From assembly GCF_042453785.1 (NCBI RefSeq), contig NC_091673.1:43967501-44031500 (forward strand): DNA of 64,000 bases, read 5' to 3'. This document shows, one piece after another, positions 47,601-60,886 of the stretch (positions are counted from its first letter, which is position 1; each line of letters opens with the position of its first letter). Under the pieces are notes generated by a model. That model was given only the letters and a program-made list of their open reading frames with translations. It had not been told where the DNA came from and ran no database searches. This DNA is from Malus domestica (taxonomy: Eukaryota; Streptophyta; Magnoliopsida; Rosales; Rosaceae). Made by a program: the position numbers and the translations under genes.

Positions 47601-50600
47601 TTTGCACCAAAGTCATTGCATCTTGACACCTTTGATACATGTCACGGGGACTACCAACAAAAGATGATGGTAATATAGTCCTACGACGACCAATGTTTCC
47701 TGTATTTGTTTTGTTAAAAGTCGTTAATAAGTCTAAATATGTTTGTTTTGTTTCAACCCATTAATAAGTCTCATTTAATGTGACAAAACATGAACATGAA
47801 GAATATATTTTTTTTATTATAAACTAATTAGCCTCATACCTGCATTATTTTGTCCTGCAATTAATGAGTCTTGTAGTCCTCGATAAAATTCAGATCGAAT
47901 TGTGTGTTGATTATCACGCATCCATCTAAGCTTTTGTGATTCGATCTTTACGTAGTTGTCAACTACATATTGCTGCAATAGGCGGCCACCACGAAGTAGA
48001 AGCGATTCATCATGTTGACGGATCTAAAATGATAAAATTCATTGTTCAACACAATATAAGTTTTAAAAATTAATATTTATTGACAGAGATGAAGGTCTTA
48101 GGTTACCTGAAGAACATACAAATAATAGTCACAACATGTCACTTTTCTGTTGGTATTATTTTGAGTATTCACATCCCATCCGTACGTTCCATAAGGTAAC
48201 AACAATGGATATTGTAAAGGGTCATAGTAGCCGACACAATCTTTGATACTCTTAAGTTGACCATCCGTAGTTTGCACAACAATATCTCGACCTCTAATGT
48301 TTTCTGATCCTTCACCACCTACTATGATTGCAGCAACCTGAGATGCAGACGGTAGACAATATTGTCGTTGATTCGCGGGCTGCTCCTTGATAATCAATCT
48401 ACAACTTTGCAAATCTTGACGTTGTGCAAGGTGGTGAAATGTTTGCACAAATGGATTATATTGATTCAAGATTTGTTGGATTTTTTCAACCACATCTCTG
48501 TTTAGTGCTTCACTTTCTCTCATCCGATTGTCTATTTCATGAGCAGTGTCATATATATACATTTGTAGGAATCTTGGTCTACTATCTCCAATAGGCAAGA
48601 GACTTCCAATCTTATGGTATATGGAACCTTGAGCACGAAATGTGTAAATACCACGTCTTCCTGTTGCTAGGTTTTCGTCAACATGAACTCCCATTGATGT
48701 GAAGGCAAAAATGTGGTTGTAAGCTCGTATATTCTGCCTAAAATGTCTTCCCTGGGCAGATTGGTTGCAAAAAAGCTCAGTCATTTCAGGAGGGGATGGT
48801 GTCAATGGTAGAGCAAGCTTTCCACGTAAGCAACACATTTCAAATGTTTCATGAGAGAACAAACGGGCATGACAATCTGGACATGTGGTTGGATTTGGCA
48901 TGTGAAATCTTGGGATTCCCATGTTTTCATTGAAGTTTCTAGCACAATTATGAATTGGCCTTGTTCCCATCGTATGCTGTCGAGGTGGTACGTCCTCGTT
49001 AGGCTGGATCTCATTTTCATTAATGAGATTAAAATCATCTGCTTCAAAAGGAAACATTAAAAATGTTTTATGATTTAGAGAGCATAGTTAAAATTGTAGG
49101 TATTAATATTCCAAAACCGATACCTTCATTGATGATGGGTGGATAAGAATGATTCATTGGAGTATTCGAACGGAATGATTGCCTTGTTGTGTTTTCTGTA
49201 TTAATGAAATGGAATAGAAGTAAGGTAATAAGTGGTGTTTACAATAATGATGATATTGATATTTATCTTTTTCAAAGTTGTAGTATGGTAGTTTGTGCGA
49301 TTACCACTATTAGTTAAACTTTGAATAAGTCCATCCTGAGGCAAGCGTGCCCTATTCGATCGAGCAATTTGCCTTATATGAGTTAAGCGCATTGTTCTTG
49401 GAACTTGATTGCTGCTGCCTTCTCCAAACGGCACTATGTTGAGTCGTTCAACATGATTGCTACTGCCTTCATCGAATTGCACTATGTTAGGGTGTTGAAC
49501 TTGATCGGTATTGCCACCAAATAACATTATGTTTGAGCATTGAATTTGTTGATCACGATAATTGGATCGTCGTTGTGCTAAGTAATCGTGCCTTTGCCTT
49601 GAACTCATTGAATTCCGCCTCATACGTTGTTGATCCCGCCATTGCTCTCGTTGGCTTTGTCTCTCATTAGTAACATATGCATCTTGTTGCTCTAAACCAA
49701 GAAACGTAATGATGCACGAAAAATATTAGTAAGTATATAATATTATTTAAGTACCTACATACTTATTTTTTTTCCTTTTGTTTTTGTAATTGAATCAGTG
49801 GTATACATTACGTTTTTTTTCTTCGTTTGATTGGAAAATAAAAATAAAAAAAAGTTTACGGTAGACTTAGTTTACTATTATTTTTCCTTTTGTTTTTGTA
49901 ATTGAATCAGTGGTATACATTACGTTTTTTTTCTTCGTTTGATTGGAAAATAAAAATAAAAAAAAGTTTACGGTAGACTTAGTTTATTATTATTTTTCCT
50001 TTTGTTTTTGTAATTGAATCAGTGGTATACATTACGTTTTTTTTCTTCGTTTGATTGGAAAATAAAAATAAAAAAAAAGTTTACGTAGACTTAGTTTATT
50101 AAAGAGTAAATACAATAATAGTGGTAAAATAAAATTAGTTTAAAGCAGACAATTTAGCACATAGTGTCACGGGAAGAGAGGAGGAGGACAAAGGAATGGT
50201 TTCTAACTTATAGAACTATTTTGTTTTATCCCCATGTCGTGAATCAACCATTGGGGGTCTAGTGTTGTTATAGAACTAATAATATGATTATGTTTTCCCT
50301 TGATTATTATAGTTGAACTTTTATTCCATGTTTACATAAAAAATTTATCACTTACCGTTCCTGACATATTCCTTTCCTTATTATTATTATTATTTTTGGA
50401 GTACTTGTTAAAACGTTGGTCACTGTGGTAAATATATACAATCCAAATGTTGGAATTGTTATAGACATAACAGAATTATTAAATGGATGTTTCCATTGAT
50501 AGTACGAAAGGCAATGACAATGTAAAATAACTAATCGTTCAATCTTAATGGATGTGTCTTAATAATTTGTACAAAAAATATTCATACAACATATGGATTT

Positions 50601-51016
50601 ACAAATATATATATAATTAATAGAGACAAAAAAAAATATAGTTACCCGCTGATGTTGGTCCTATGTCATCTTGGTTTACTTCCGTTTGATTTTGTACTAT
50701 ATTTACCGAGTTCAATCGGGCTTGATAATTAGCACGTCGTCGCAGTGAAATTCGAGCCCGCTGTGATGAATTCATAGATTGTCGTCTTTGCCTTTGTTGA
50801 TTGCTCCTACGATACCTTTGGTTTGACTGTTGAGAATTGTGAACATTTGTTTGTCCGAAGTGAACTTCTTCATTGCCGACCTACATTGAGAAATTGCCAA
50901 AAAGAATGAATTTTATTTTATTTTTGAAAAAGAAAAAATAAATCATCTCTACATTAGAGGAATAATGCAGAAAAGGTAAGAACCTCTGACATATTGGTTC
51001 TATCATTTCCCTCCAT
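44626..51016 (-). CDS. RepHel: Helitron Rep endonuclease-Pif1-like helicase, intact, seven exons
   Basis: Predicted exons (minus): 51016-50984, 50880-50646, 49691-49305, 49195-49124, 49038-48107, 48023-47840 and 47699-44626. All have GT/AG borders and compatible phases, total 4,917 bp, about 1,638 residues. The start ATG (MEGNDRTNM) was chosen because its 11 codons join exon 2 in frame. Exons 2-3 encode a Gln/Arg-rich basic region. Exon 5 has a CPDCHARLF zinc-like motif. The last 1,004 residues carry Rep motif FLTMTCNPNW, HUH site LPHVHMLLML, a Cys-rich GPCGIHNSRSPCMKRGSCKR segment and two catalytic tyrosines in KYLYKYVYKG. The helicase follows with GPGGTGKT, VWDEAP, GGDFRQVLPV, SFALTINKSQGQT and YVALSRG. 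Family knowledge: Rep nicks and joins single strands in the nucleus, and the helicase unwinds the donor. Transcription and activity are untested. Confidence 0.88.
49769..50101. repeat. Intronic ~112-bp tandem repeat, 3 units (copy C)
   Basis: Mirror of the copy B array, within the intron between exons 2 and 3. Confidence 0.8.
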
Positions 51017-51870
51017 ACTTGATATGTTGAAGTCCTTTGGGAATCTTAAAAGTGAATACGTCTCCTGTCACACAAAAACTCCCTAGACTAAGAAGCAGTT
51101 CCACAGGGAAGCAGTTTAACAGTAGTCGATGCAATACCTAAGCCAATGAAAAATACAGAAATTGCAGACTAAATGAAAAAAATTTACGTTCAGAATATAA
51201 GTAACTTAAAAACTGCACATAAACAGAATTTATATTACAATTGAACCAACCTTTGCTAATGCTGACCCATCAGCGGATCGAACTGCCCCTACATTAAAGC
51301 AGGAAAAAGTTCATTTGACATGGCTAAATAAACTTGAGGGTTGCATAAATCAAGTTATTATTAAATAAGGAATATAGAATGAATGATATTGACTCTAATG
51401 TACATATGAATTGTGAGAGGAAAACTTACCATTTATTCACGAAATTAATCCGGAAGAAAGAAGCAATCTTCCGATCGAACCCAAATTCCAAATTCAAAAG
51501 TAGACGGGTCCGAGAAAGGCAGGCGTGTGATATGGTTGTCCCACTGCAATATAAATTCAATCACAAAATTGTTAAAGGTGTGTCCTTTTTACCCCATAAT
51601 TGACAGAGTAAAACAACATATAATCATAGAAACTTTCGCTTATTGGTGAATGCTGGACGAAGAGAGGAAAAAAATCGCATGAGAATAAGAAACCATTCAA
51701 CAATAAGCATCATGCAAGCTGTCAAGAACCACTAATAAAAGTATCAAATAACACAAAAGATCAACTGCATTGTATACAATAGGAGAATGAGAATTAAGAA
51801 GGCAGCAAGGAACAAAGAAAATTAAAAGAGTGAAAAATAAAAACTGGATTGATGGTGTAAAACGGAAGTA

Positions 51871-52111
51871 TCTGAGCTAGTTGGAGACTTCCATACCTCA
51901 AACCGAAGGCGGCGTTACGCGGGAATGCTCTGCCTTGGTTTCAAAGGGATGTTCCCGTCGGATACAATACGCCAGCACGCGGGAATGAGAGGGATCTTCC
52001 CGTCGGATACAATACGCCAGTTTTTAACCCTTTGCTGCTTTTGAGCTTTGTATGTGGTTTCTGCTTCACAAACGGCGAAAGGCAGAGAGAGAAAACAGAA
52101 AATGGGGAATA
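51871..52111. other. Non-coding link with a short duplicated motif
   Basis: Two copies of an ACGCGGGAATG...TTCCCGTCGGATACAATACG motif occur near 51917-51975 and 51975-52020. The rest is unique. It joins the Helitron C 5' end to the truncated duplicated block. Confidence 0.45.
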
Positions 52112-54093
52112 GACAATCCGTTAAGATCAGCATGTGCTATGTCTTCTCTTAGTGAGAGTGACTGGTCTCAAGTCATTGGTGTGACTGACACCAAGACAAG
52201 TACGTAGGTGCTCAATAAGGAATGAGTTCACTGAACACGATCAACGAAGAGTTCTCATACTCATGTCACATGAGATCTCATGGTTGGGATAATGCAAAGT
52301 AGTCCTTTGACCTGAGGCATCATAGTTGTCTTGTGGTTAGGTCCTTGATCTTTGATTATGTCAAAGTCACTCCATTCGCGGGTGTCCACGGCATAGTTGG
52401 GGTTAAGCCACTTAGCCATGGAGGCAAGTGAATGTGCAACAAGGGATCTCTAACCTTCAAACTGTTTAAGGGAGAATACTCTATGATATGATTAAGAATC
52501 TCTGGCCAGAGTATGAATGAGATTTAGGAAGTCGTTCCAAATCACATTCAAGATAATCATATAAGTAAATGAATCACATTGGATAGTAGACATGAATAAA
52601 CTATCAAACCAAACAATGTGGTCAAGAGTATTGTATTAGAGAAAGACCGTATTTCATTGTAATCCTAAACTGAATAGGTTCTCCACCTCTTCTGATTAGC
52701 TTGGGTAACCATGATATGCTGCTAGGTGTCACTCGTGGTTTGTGGAAGCCCTAAACGTGTATAAACACTAAAGGGAGAATTGAAAGTAAGTTTCAATTCA
52801 CAATCGATTTGAAAGAGTTTTAATCGCCCACTGCCTCGCTAAAAGGAACCTAATGGATCGTACACCGTGTAAGGTAGAGATTGAAGAAACAACGGATATG
52901 AGTAAGAATAATTAAATGGTTTAATTATTTATGGCAAGGATTAATTAATATGTTAATTAATCAAACGAATAAGTTCGTTAAAGACCTCGGGATAGTATTG
53001 GACCTTAAGGCCCAATGGGCTTTGAACGTCAAGTCCATTGACTTAAGTTGTATGACAACTTAATGAATAATGATTCACAAAGGCCAAAATAGCCCAATAA
53101 TACCCTAAGGCCGGCCATTTAGAGGAAGGGTAGTGAACTTGCTTTAATTACAAGTTTGCCACTCCAATGAATAAAGGTATAAATATGACTTTATAGCCAA
53201 AATTCATTTAGGGTTTTTTGAGGAAATTGGAGAGAACACAAAGCTCTCCTTTCTCTCTAAAGAGGCCGGCCACCCTTGGAGGGATTAGCTAGTAATCTTT
53301 CTCCTCCAAGTTCACTCATCTCTTCTTCACATCTTACCTTGGTGTGGAGACTTAGAGGTTCTCAATTTTGGGAACTTGGAGAAACCTATTCTTCCATCCA
53401 AATCCATGGATCTAAGAAGCAAGGAATAAAGGCCCTATCTCTTGGGTGATTATCATTTGCTTTTGCAAAGAGGAATCTACAAAGGTATAAATTTCTCAAC
53501 TCACTTTCTTTTGAGTTGAGTCTTGGTTCACCTAACTACTAGGCTTTGAATTTCATGGGTAATGTTTTGTTTTGAGTGCATGCAAGCATGATTCCGCCTT
53601 TAATTTGTTAATTGCATGTTATAGATGTTGCTCAAATGAACATGTTTTTCACAAAATTTCGTTCATATATAAACCCATGAAACCATTGGTATTAAAGATT
53701 GAAAATTAGAGTTAATTTTTACTCTTGAGAAATAGGGTTTCCCTACTTTGTTTCTCAAATGATCCATGTGTCAAATTCTGAGTCGTGTCTTGAGAGTACG
53801 AAATATATAAAGTTCACCAGAGTCCGAAGATTGAAGTGCTTTGACTTCGGATTATAGATTGTTGAATTCTGGGAGATGGACGCCTATCGAACTACAAGCA
53901 CAAGAGTAGGGGCGAAATTCTATCTTTAGGACATTGCATTTATGCAAACCTCAATCTCTAAGTTTGTCAGTTTTCTAACTCTATCTCTAGTTGTTTATAT
54001 TAATCTTGTATACTAGATGTTGTTAATTTCCTTTATTATTATTATTATTGGAATTATATTGTTATTTTCATATTTTCTAATATTGCTCCAACA
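52112..54093 (+). mobile_element. 5'-truncated copy of the large Copia-like LTR
   Basis: Corresponds to 10170-12151. The first 256 bp of the LTR are missing, and the right end CTCCAACA is kept. Confidence 0.55.
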
Positions 54094-54739
54094 TTAGCTT
54101 TATTTTGTAATCAAGGTGGTACACAAATCGGGGGATGCACGTCTCTTCACCTATGCCGGAACCCTTGGGCACTCACTTTGTTATGAACCCAAAATAGGTC
54201 TCAATTGTGATTGTCTTAATTGGTGATTTAGAGAGTTAATTGAAGGTTTTATCACTTAGTTTTCATTAGTAAGGAGTGTTAAATATGCTAGCTAGCATTT
54301 TAAGGGGTGGAGTCTGTATAAAAGGAGCCCAATTCCCAGAAAACAAATCAGATCAAAGTTTTACAAAAGAAATCTGAGCATTACTCATGTCAATCATACA
54401 TAAACATTCATGAGCATCACTCATCCAATCATACATAAACATTCATGAGCATCACTCATGTCAACATCCATGAGCATCACTCATGTCAATCAACATAAAC
54501 ATTCATGAGCATCACTCATGTCAATTAGCTTCAAAAGCTTAACTTACAAAAGCATCAACTTCGAAAACTTCATTTACAGAGTTCCAGCTTTAAAGTTTCA
54601 CTTGCAAAGCTTCACCTACAAAGCTTTAGTGCAAGGTAGAAAAATATTGCCTCCGAAGACTTGGGGAACTACATTATGTACCATATATTGGGCCTCAACT
54701 GGGCCTCATGAAAAATACTTGAGGGACTTAGCCCATTAT

Positions 54740-55414
54740 TTATGTATTAAGGAGCGAGCCCTTATTCTATAAAAGGGACTCCCTCACTTTCATTAGAAAG
54801 CACTCATTATTCATGTACTGAGGAGCAAACCCTTATTTTATAAAAGGGACTCCCTCACCTTCATTAGAGAGAAACGCTGCCAGCTGAGCAACCGCCTCGC
54901 CGCTAGCATCACTCCTAGCCCATCACTTATGTATTGAGGAGCAAGCCCTTATTCTATAAAAGGGACTTCCTCACCTTCATTAGAGAGCAACGCCGCCAGC
55001 TGAGCAACCGCCTCGCCGCGAGCATAACTCCTAGTTCATCACTTATGTATTGAGGAGCGAACCCTTATTTTATAAAAAGGGACTCCCTCACCTTCATTAG
55101 AGAGCAACGCCACCAGCTGAGCAACCGCCTCGCCGCGAGCATCACTCCTAACCCATCACTTATGTATTGAGGAGCGAACCCTTATTTTATAAAAAGGGAC
55201 TCCCTCACCTTCATTAGAGAGCAACACCACCAGCTGAGCAACCGCCTCGCCGCGAGCATCACTCCTAACCCATCATTTATGTACTGACGAGCAAGCCCTT
55301 ATTTTATAAAAGAGACTTCCTCACCATCATTAGAAGAGCATCGCCGCCAGCTAAGCAACCGCCTCGCCGCGAGCATCAACTCTAGCCCATCATTCATGTA
55401 TTGAGGAGCGAGCC
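54740..55414 (+). repeat. Tandem array with TATA boxes (copy 2)
   Basis: Same units as 12798-13472 with a few point differences, and the same unit number, so no expansion or contraction since duplication. Confidence 0.75.
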
Positions 55415-57329
55415 TGTTGAGTAGATTTTATATTATATATTTTACCCTAAGCTTAGTATATTTTGGTTAATATATTGGAAGAATTTTGATACTTTGAATT
55501 GTATTTTCAATATAGGACTTTCGACTTCCTCTGGAGCAAAATAGGATCAAATGGACGAATTTTGGAGTGATTCTAGTTGGAGGACGTTCATGAGTCACTT
55601 AGCTTAATCTTATCAAAATTTGGGATTTTTCCATCAAGCGGTTATTTTCTGGCGATAAAAGAAAGAAGCAGTGCGCAGTGCTGGAAAATGACGTTTTTGG
55701 GCTTAAATTGCGTTTTTGGAGCCCAAAATGACCTCGGATGGGTTCGTGGCCTTCTGGAGAAGTGTTCAGAATATTCCAAACATTAAATCCAGCTATATTG
55801 GGCCAGTTTTGGAGCAGATTATGGGTCCAAAACGTGGCTGTTCAGATTTTAGACGAATTTTACCATTTAAATTAGGGTTATGTTTCCTATTTTATTGGAA
55901 TTAATTTTAGTTTCCTAGGGTTTGTGTGGGGGCTTAGCAGATATATTGCTTGGTCGTCTACCATATTTGAGGACGCTCTATTTTATGCAATTTTTGGAGA
56001 CAGAGAGAAGGGCTAGGGTTTTGGAGATTTTCTACTTGAAGGTGTTTTCAATCATTTTCTTAATAATATTTTCTATGATTTCAATTATGAATATGCGGAA
56101 CTAATTTCTTTTGCTAGGGCGAAGCCTTGAGCCTCAGCATGAATATGTGATTTTTAGTTAATTGCTTATGATTGATTGCATGCATACTTTGAATTGTTAA
56201 TCTCTAGGATAAAAACTATCTAATTGTCTTAATGCCTGATCACCATTAGGATCTTTAGAAAAGTAATTTGATGCAATTTTGGTCGGAAGGTTCCCTGAAA
56301 TTGACGCTGGCTTCTTATGATTAATAATTGTAATTTCACTTAGGATGAATATCACGTCTTAAGGATTGCATGGTTTTTCAAAGGATTTTCATAAAGCATA
56401 ATGAGTCTTTCATGTTCAGATTTGATCCGAACGTCCGGACGGGTTGCATGTTAGATATACGTTCTATGTTGGAGGTTCCAAGTACAATATGAATTAGGAA
56501 AATCTAACCTTCAAAGTGACATGTATAGATCATAAGTAATGGGTAAAAATTCATAGGATTGCTAGGTGATGGTGGAACCCAGTGCTTTCTTAATTTGATT
56601 CTCCCAAAACTGTTTTTTTTTTCTCTAGCTCTAATATTGAAGATTGTTTATTTTAATTCTTTAATTTCATTTTTATTTTAATTAGGTTATAAAATCAATC
56701 ACCTGAACTTCTACTTTACAATAATTAAATGGAATCTGATTAATTTCGAATTATTTAATAATCCCTGTGGAGACGACCTTGCGAGATCCGTTTATACTAC
56801 AATAATCTTGTGATTCTTGCAAGTAAAATAGGAGATTTAAGCCCGTTCACATGAGTAGTGAAAATCCTATCAAGAAAATGGCGCCGTTGCCGGGGATTAT
56901 TTAAAATAATCCCTACGAATCATATTTTCAATTAGTTATTGCTGTTTATACATATAAAAAAAATTTTAATTTTCGTTTTTATTTTATTTTTACAGTTTAC
57001 AACAGTACAACAGTGCAGATTTCATAAATCTGTGCATGGTCAGCACCCGTTCAACAGTGCAGAAATTGATTCCATTTGATCCAGAACTTGAGCTGAATTT
57101 AAGGAGGAAACGCAGGGAGCGAACTTTGCAGAGGGTTCCTCCTCAGTAGGTAACTTGTCTACAATCTTTAAATTCTGAAGACCTGCACAGCAAAGAAAAA
57201 ATGGCATTTGTAATTCCAGAAGCTGGTCTGCCCCTCGGAGATTCATTGACAGCCCATACCACAAATATACCAAGTTGCATTACTAATCCGGCAGTGGAGG
57301 AAAGGTCTGCATTTGAAATAAAATAGCAC

Positions 57330-58563
57330 ATGTTGAATATTCTACCTATGTTTCATGGGTTATCATCTGATGATCCTAACATGCACATTGCAGAATTTTT
57401 AATGGGGTGCAAAAATATTTTGGTGAGGGGATTTTCAGCCGAATCTATTAAGCTTCGTTTATTTCCATACACTCTAAAAGATCAAGCAAGGAGATGGCTT
57501 CTCACACTCCCATCTGGAAGCATTACAACTTGGGCCCAACTCAGTGAAAATTTTTTAAACAAGTATTATCCAGCTTCGAAGACTCTTGACATGAGAACTC
57601 AGATTTTATCATTTGCCCAAAAGCCAAATGAAGAGTTTCATGAGGCGTGGGAGCAGTTCAAAGAGTTGATTAGAAAATGTCCACATTCGGGTATTAACAC
57701 TACTGATCAATTGCATATATATTTCAGATGGTTAAATGTGACTACAAAAACTCTTGTCAACGCTTCATGCGGAGGTTCGTACAAAGATAAAAATGCACAA
57801 AAGGCTTGTTTATTATTTGAAAAAAATGGCAGCAGATACACAACAATGGGCAGCTGAGCAGCCACAATCTAGATCCGTTTTTGAGATGTCAAATGGTTCA
57901 CCATACGTGTCGGCACAAATTGAAAAAATGGAGAAAAAGCTTGAAAGATTTGATGCAAAATTTGACATGTTATTACAAAGAATTTCAGATTCACAGGTTG
58001 CTGTACAGCAGCCTTTACAAGCTGCCTGCAGCATTTGCAGCTTGACAAATCATGATTTTTTGAACTGTCCACATAAAGATGCTTATTCGAAGTTTATAGC
58101 GGAGCAGGTTAATTCATTTAATAATTTTCAACGTCCCAGATATGACCCGTATTCAAATTTCTACAACCCAGGTTGGAGAGATCATCCTAATTTAAAGTGG
58201 GACAAAGATCTGCACTCAAGGCCTCAATTTCAACAGCAGGTACATCAACCTGCTGCACCTAAGGCAGCTTGGGAGGTTGCAATTGAAAAATTAGCAAATA
58301 CTACCACTCACGAAATCCAAAATCTGCATGCATCAATGAAAAATATGGAAAAACAAATTGGGCAGATTGCTGTGCAGGTTTCAGAAAGAGCTCCGGGTAC
58401 ATTTCCTAGTCAAACAGTACCTAATCTAAGAGGACAAGAAGAATGCAATGCTATACGAACTCTACGGTCTGGCAAAAGTTACAACAGACATGAAAATTCT
58501 GTTGGAAATTCGCAGGTAGCAGAACAGCCCCAAACTAAATCTGCAATTTTTGCAGATTCTTAA
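57330..58563 (+). pseudogene. Athila-like gag, frameshifted (copy 2)
   Basis: Same two-frame structure as copy 1: frame one 57330-57857, frame two about 57754-58563, with the shift in the A7 run near 57822 and the same TAA before the protease. A visible difference is LHIYFRWLN in place of LHIFFRWLN. Confidence 0.75.
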
Positions 58564-59756
58564 AATTCTGCAAATTCTGGTCAGTCCCAAGACAAATCCG
58601 AAAATACTGCAAAAGCTACCACAAAAACTGCAGAACGTGTTTATGAGCCTCCTATTCCTTATCCAGAAAGGTTGAAGCCTAAAGTTAAAGATCAACAGTT
58701 GACAGATTTCATGAAAACGTTGGCTAAAGTTCAAATTAATCTTCCATTAATTGATGCAATCAAGAACATTCCATCTTATGCCAAGTTTTTTAAGGACGTT
58801 TGTACAAAGAAAAAGAAGCTTGTGGATTCCGAAAAAGTGATTCTAACAGAACAGTGCAGTGCGGTCTTATTGCATAAATTACCTCCAAAGAAAAAAGATC
58901 CAGGGAGTTTTACTATCTCTTACACCATTGGAAATTGTGACTTTAGTAGTGCTTTAATTGATTTAGGTGCTAGTGTAAACTTAATGCCTTATTCTGTTTT
59001 CAAACGTTTAGGTGAAGGTGAGCTGAAGCCAACCTCCAGTATTATTCAATTGGCTGACCGTTCAATTACCTACCCTAGAGGAGTCATTGAAGATGTTATT
59101 GTGAAGGTTGACAATTTATATTTACCGGCTGATTTTATGGTGTTGGACATGGATAAGGATTTGACAACGCCTATTATTTTGGGACGCCCATTTCTGGAAA
59201 CAACCCGGACTCTTATTGACGTTGAAGCCGGAACATTAACATTCCGGGTTGAAGATCAAATTGTTGTTTTCAAGTTGTTTAAAGCAAGCGTACATTCAGG
59301 TGACAAGCAAGAATGCATGCGTGTTGATGCATTGGATGGTTTACCAAGTGCCAAGTTTATGAACAGATCATCAACTGATCATTCGTCCATAAAGCCCCCG
59401 AATTTAACTCGTGATTGTACAAGTCCTAAACCACAGCAGCAAAGGGTGCTACATGATGACCAGCCAATTAACACTATGAAAAAACATGAAAATTTGCCAA
59501 GCAGCCCAAATTTTAAGAAAATACAGCCTGGTAAAAAAGTATGGTTATTAAGTTCAGATTTCAAGTCATTTCCAGGGAAACAAGAGTCTTGATGGAAAGG
59601 CCCTTTTCTAGTTACTAAAGTTTTTCAGAATGGTAATGTGGACATTAAGGCTAAGGGCACAAATTTCTCATTGAAGGTTACCAAACATCAACTAAAACCA
59701 TGCATAGAGAAACATGGTGTAGGTGAGTCATCAACTCTGAATGAACCAGTGATCTA
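58564..59756 (+). pseudogene. Protease-integrase tail, with extra nonsense codon (copy 2)
   Basis: Same fusion as copy 1, with protease motif IDLGASVNLMP. Differences include YSVFKRLG for YFVFKRLG and GRPFLETTRT for GRPFLATART. A C-to-T change makes TGA at 59590-59592, removing the integrase tail that is open in copy 1. Confidence 0.75.
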
Positions 59757-60307
59757 GCCATCGGAGTTCTGCAACGTCTAGCTACAGACTTAAAATAAAG
59801 CGCTTGTTGGGAGGCAACCCAATTTTTCTAAATTCTTTCCTTATTTTATTTTTCATTTGATTTTTTTTTTCTAGATGCATTTCCATACCTAAGTTTTATT
59901 AAAAAAATAAAAAATAAAAATAAACGTGAAAAATCCAAATTTTTTTTTCTTTATTCACGCAGTTGATTTTAGCTCCGTTTTTAATATACGCATCTTGGTT
60001 AATTGCAGGTTGCGAACGTGGAAAATAAAGCGCGTCCTAAGCTGGAATCCTGCACCCAGCAGCAAGTCTACCGTTACATCAACCACATCTACACTATGCT
60101 GGAAATTTAAGCAGTCAACACAAACAGTCATTCACAGATGCAAGTTTGGGGGAGATTGTTGCAGATCCAGCACAGAGACATAATTTTGAGCAGTTAATTT
60201 TCTGCAGCTCAGTTTTGCGATGCATGGAGGAGAAGCACAGTTAAATGACAGATCCATACACCACAGAACTGAGTACAGTAATTATTACCAGATCTACAAC
60301 AATTCAA

Positions 60308-60886
60308 CTTGCAAGGATATGGAATTTTACCTCCCAGATTCACCGATCTGGGCTCTTGGAAGCTTGTGTCGTTTTTGTCTATTGAAGCTGATGTTTGTCC
60401 ATCCACTTTACTTCCCGTGGATTTATCAGTGATCCACCTTTACTGCACAGAGCAACACAATGAAACCATGTTGGGACATAAATATCATTTTTACATATCA
60501 AGACACATCACAACCCGGACTAGTTTTACCTTCGTATGGGAGGTGGATTTGTGATGTCCGAGCTGTCCTGTTTTCTCCCTTTGTTCCGGGACCAGATTGT
60601 TGTCCTGCACAGTTCACAACAGAAAGATTAATGACACTTTGATTTTTATGATCCAGGTTATGTATCACTTAAAACACACAACATTGTGAAAGTCATTCTA
60701 GGTCTGCAGGTATTATCCTTTTTGTTTATTTGTTCATCAAATCTGGAGACCTCCACGTTTTATGTTTTCCCTTTTTCTTGGTCATATGAATTGTTTTTAT
60801 TTCTTATTCCTTTAAGTCCACCTTTGTCATATTAATTTTAGTCCGTATGTTGTTAGTCTAATCCATGGTAAAACAAGAATATACAT
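60308..60886. other. Unassigned sequence after the duplicated block
   Basis: Begins where the duplication ends and may be the continuation of the Athila-like element that copy 1 has lost. An 81-codon plus frame at 60309-60554 (MQGYGILPPRFTDLGSWKL) has no recognised domain. Confidence 0.3.

Larger units (their letters stand above)
44177..51870 (-). mobile_element. Helitron copy C, apparently complete and autonomous
   Basis: 7.7-kb minus-strand Helitron with its 5' end at about 51870 (shared with B), an intact seven-exon RepHel gene, a 3' untranslated region of about 450 bp and a GC-rich terminal hairpin. The 3' boundary at 44176/44177 is where homology with copy A stops. Neither end shows the textbook TC or CTRR exactly, so boundaries are empirical. 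Confidence 0.88.
52112..60307. repeat. 8.2-kb duplicated block (copy 2)
   Basis: Direct repeat of 10170-18366 with few substitutions. Outer flanks on both sides are unrelated to those of copy 1. Confidence 0.9.
55415..60307 (+). mobile_element. Athila-like gypsy element, internally deleted (copy 2)
   Basis: LTR candidate 55415-56872, tRNA-Asp primer site 56879-56897 and polypurine tract 60142-60155, with the same internal deletion as copy 1. Confidence 0.75.

Noticed and set aside
44161..51870. Helitron C simply inserted into copy B
   Set aside because: The missing 3' part of B does not appear beyond C at 51871, so a single insertion does not explain the arrangement.
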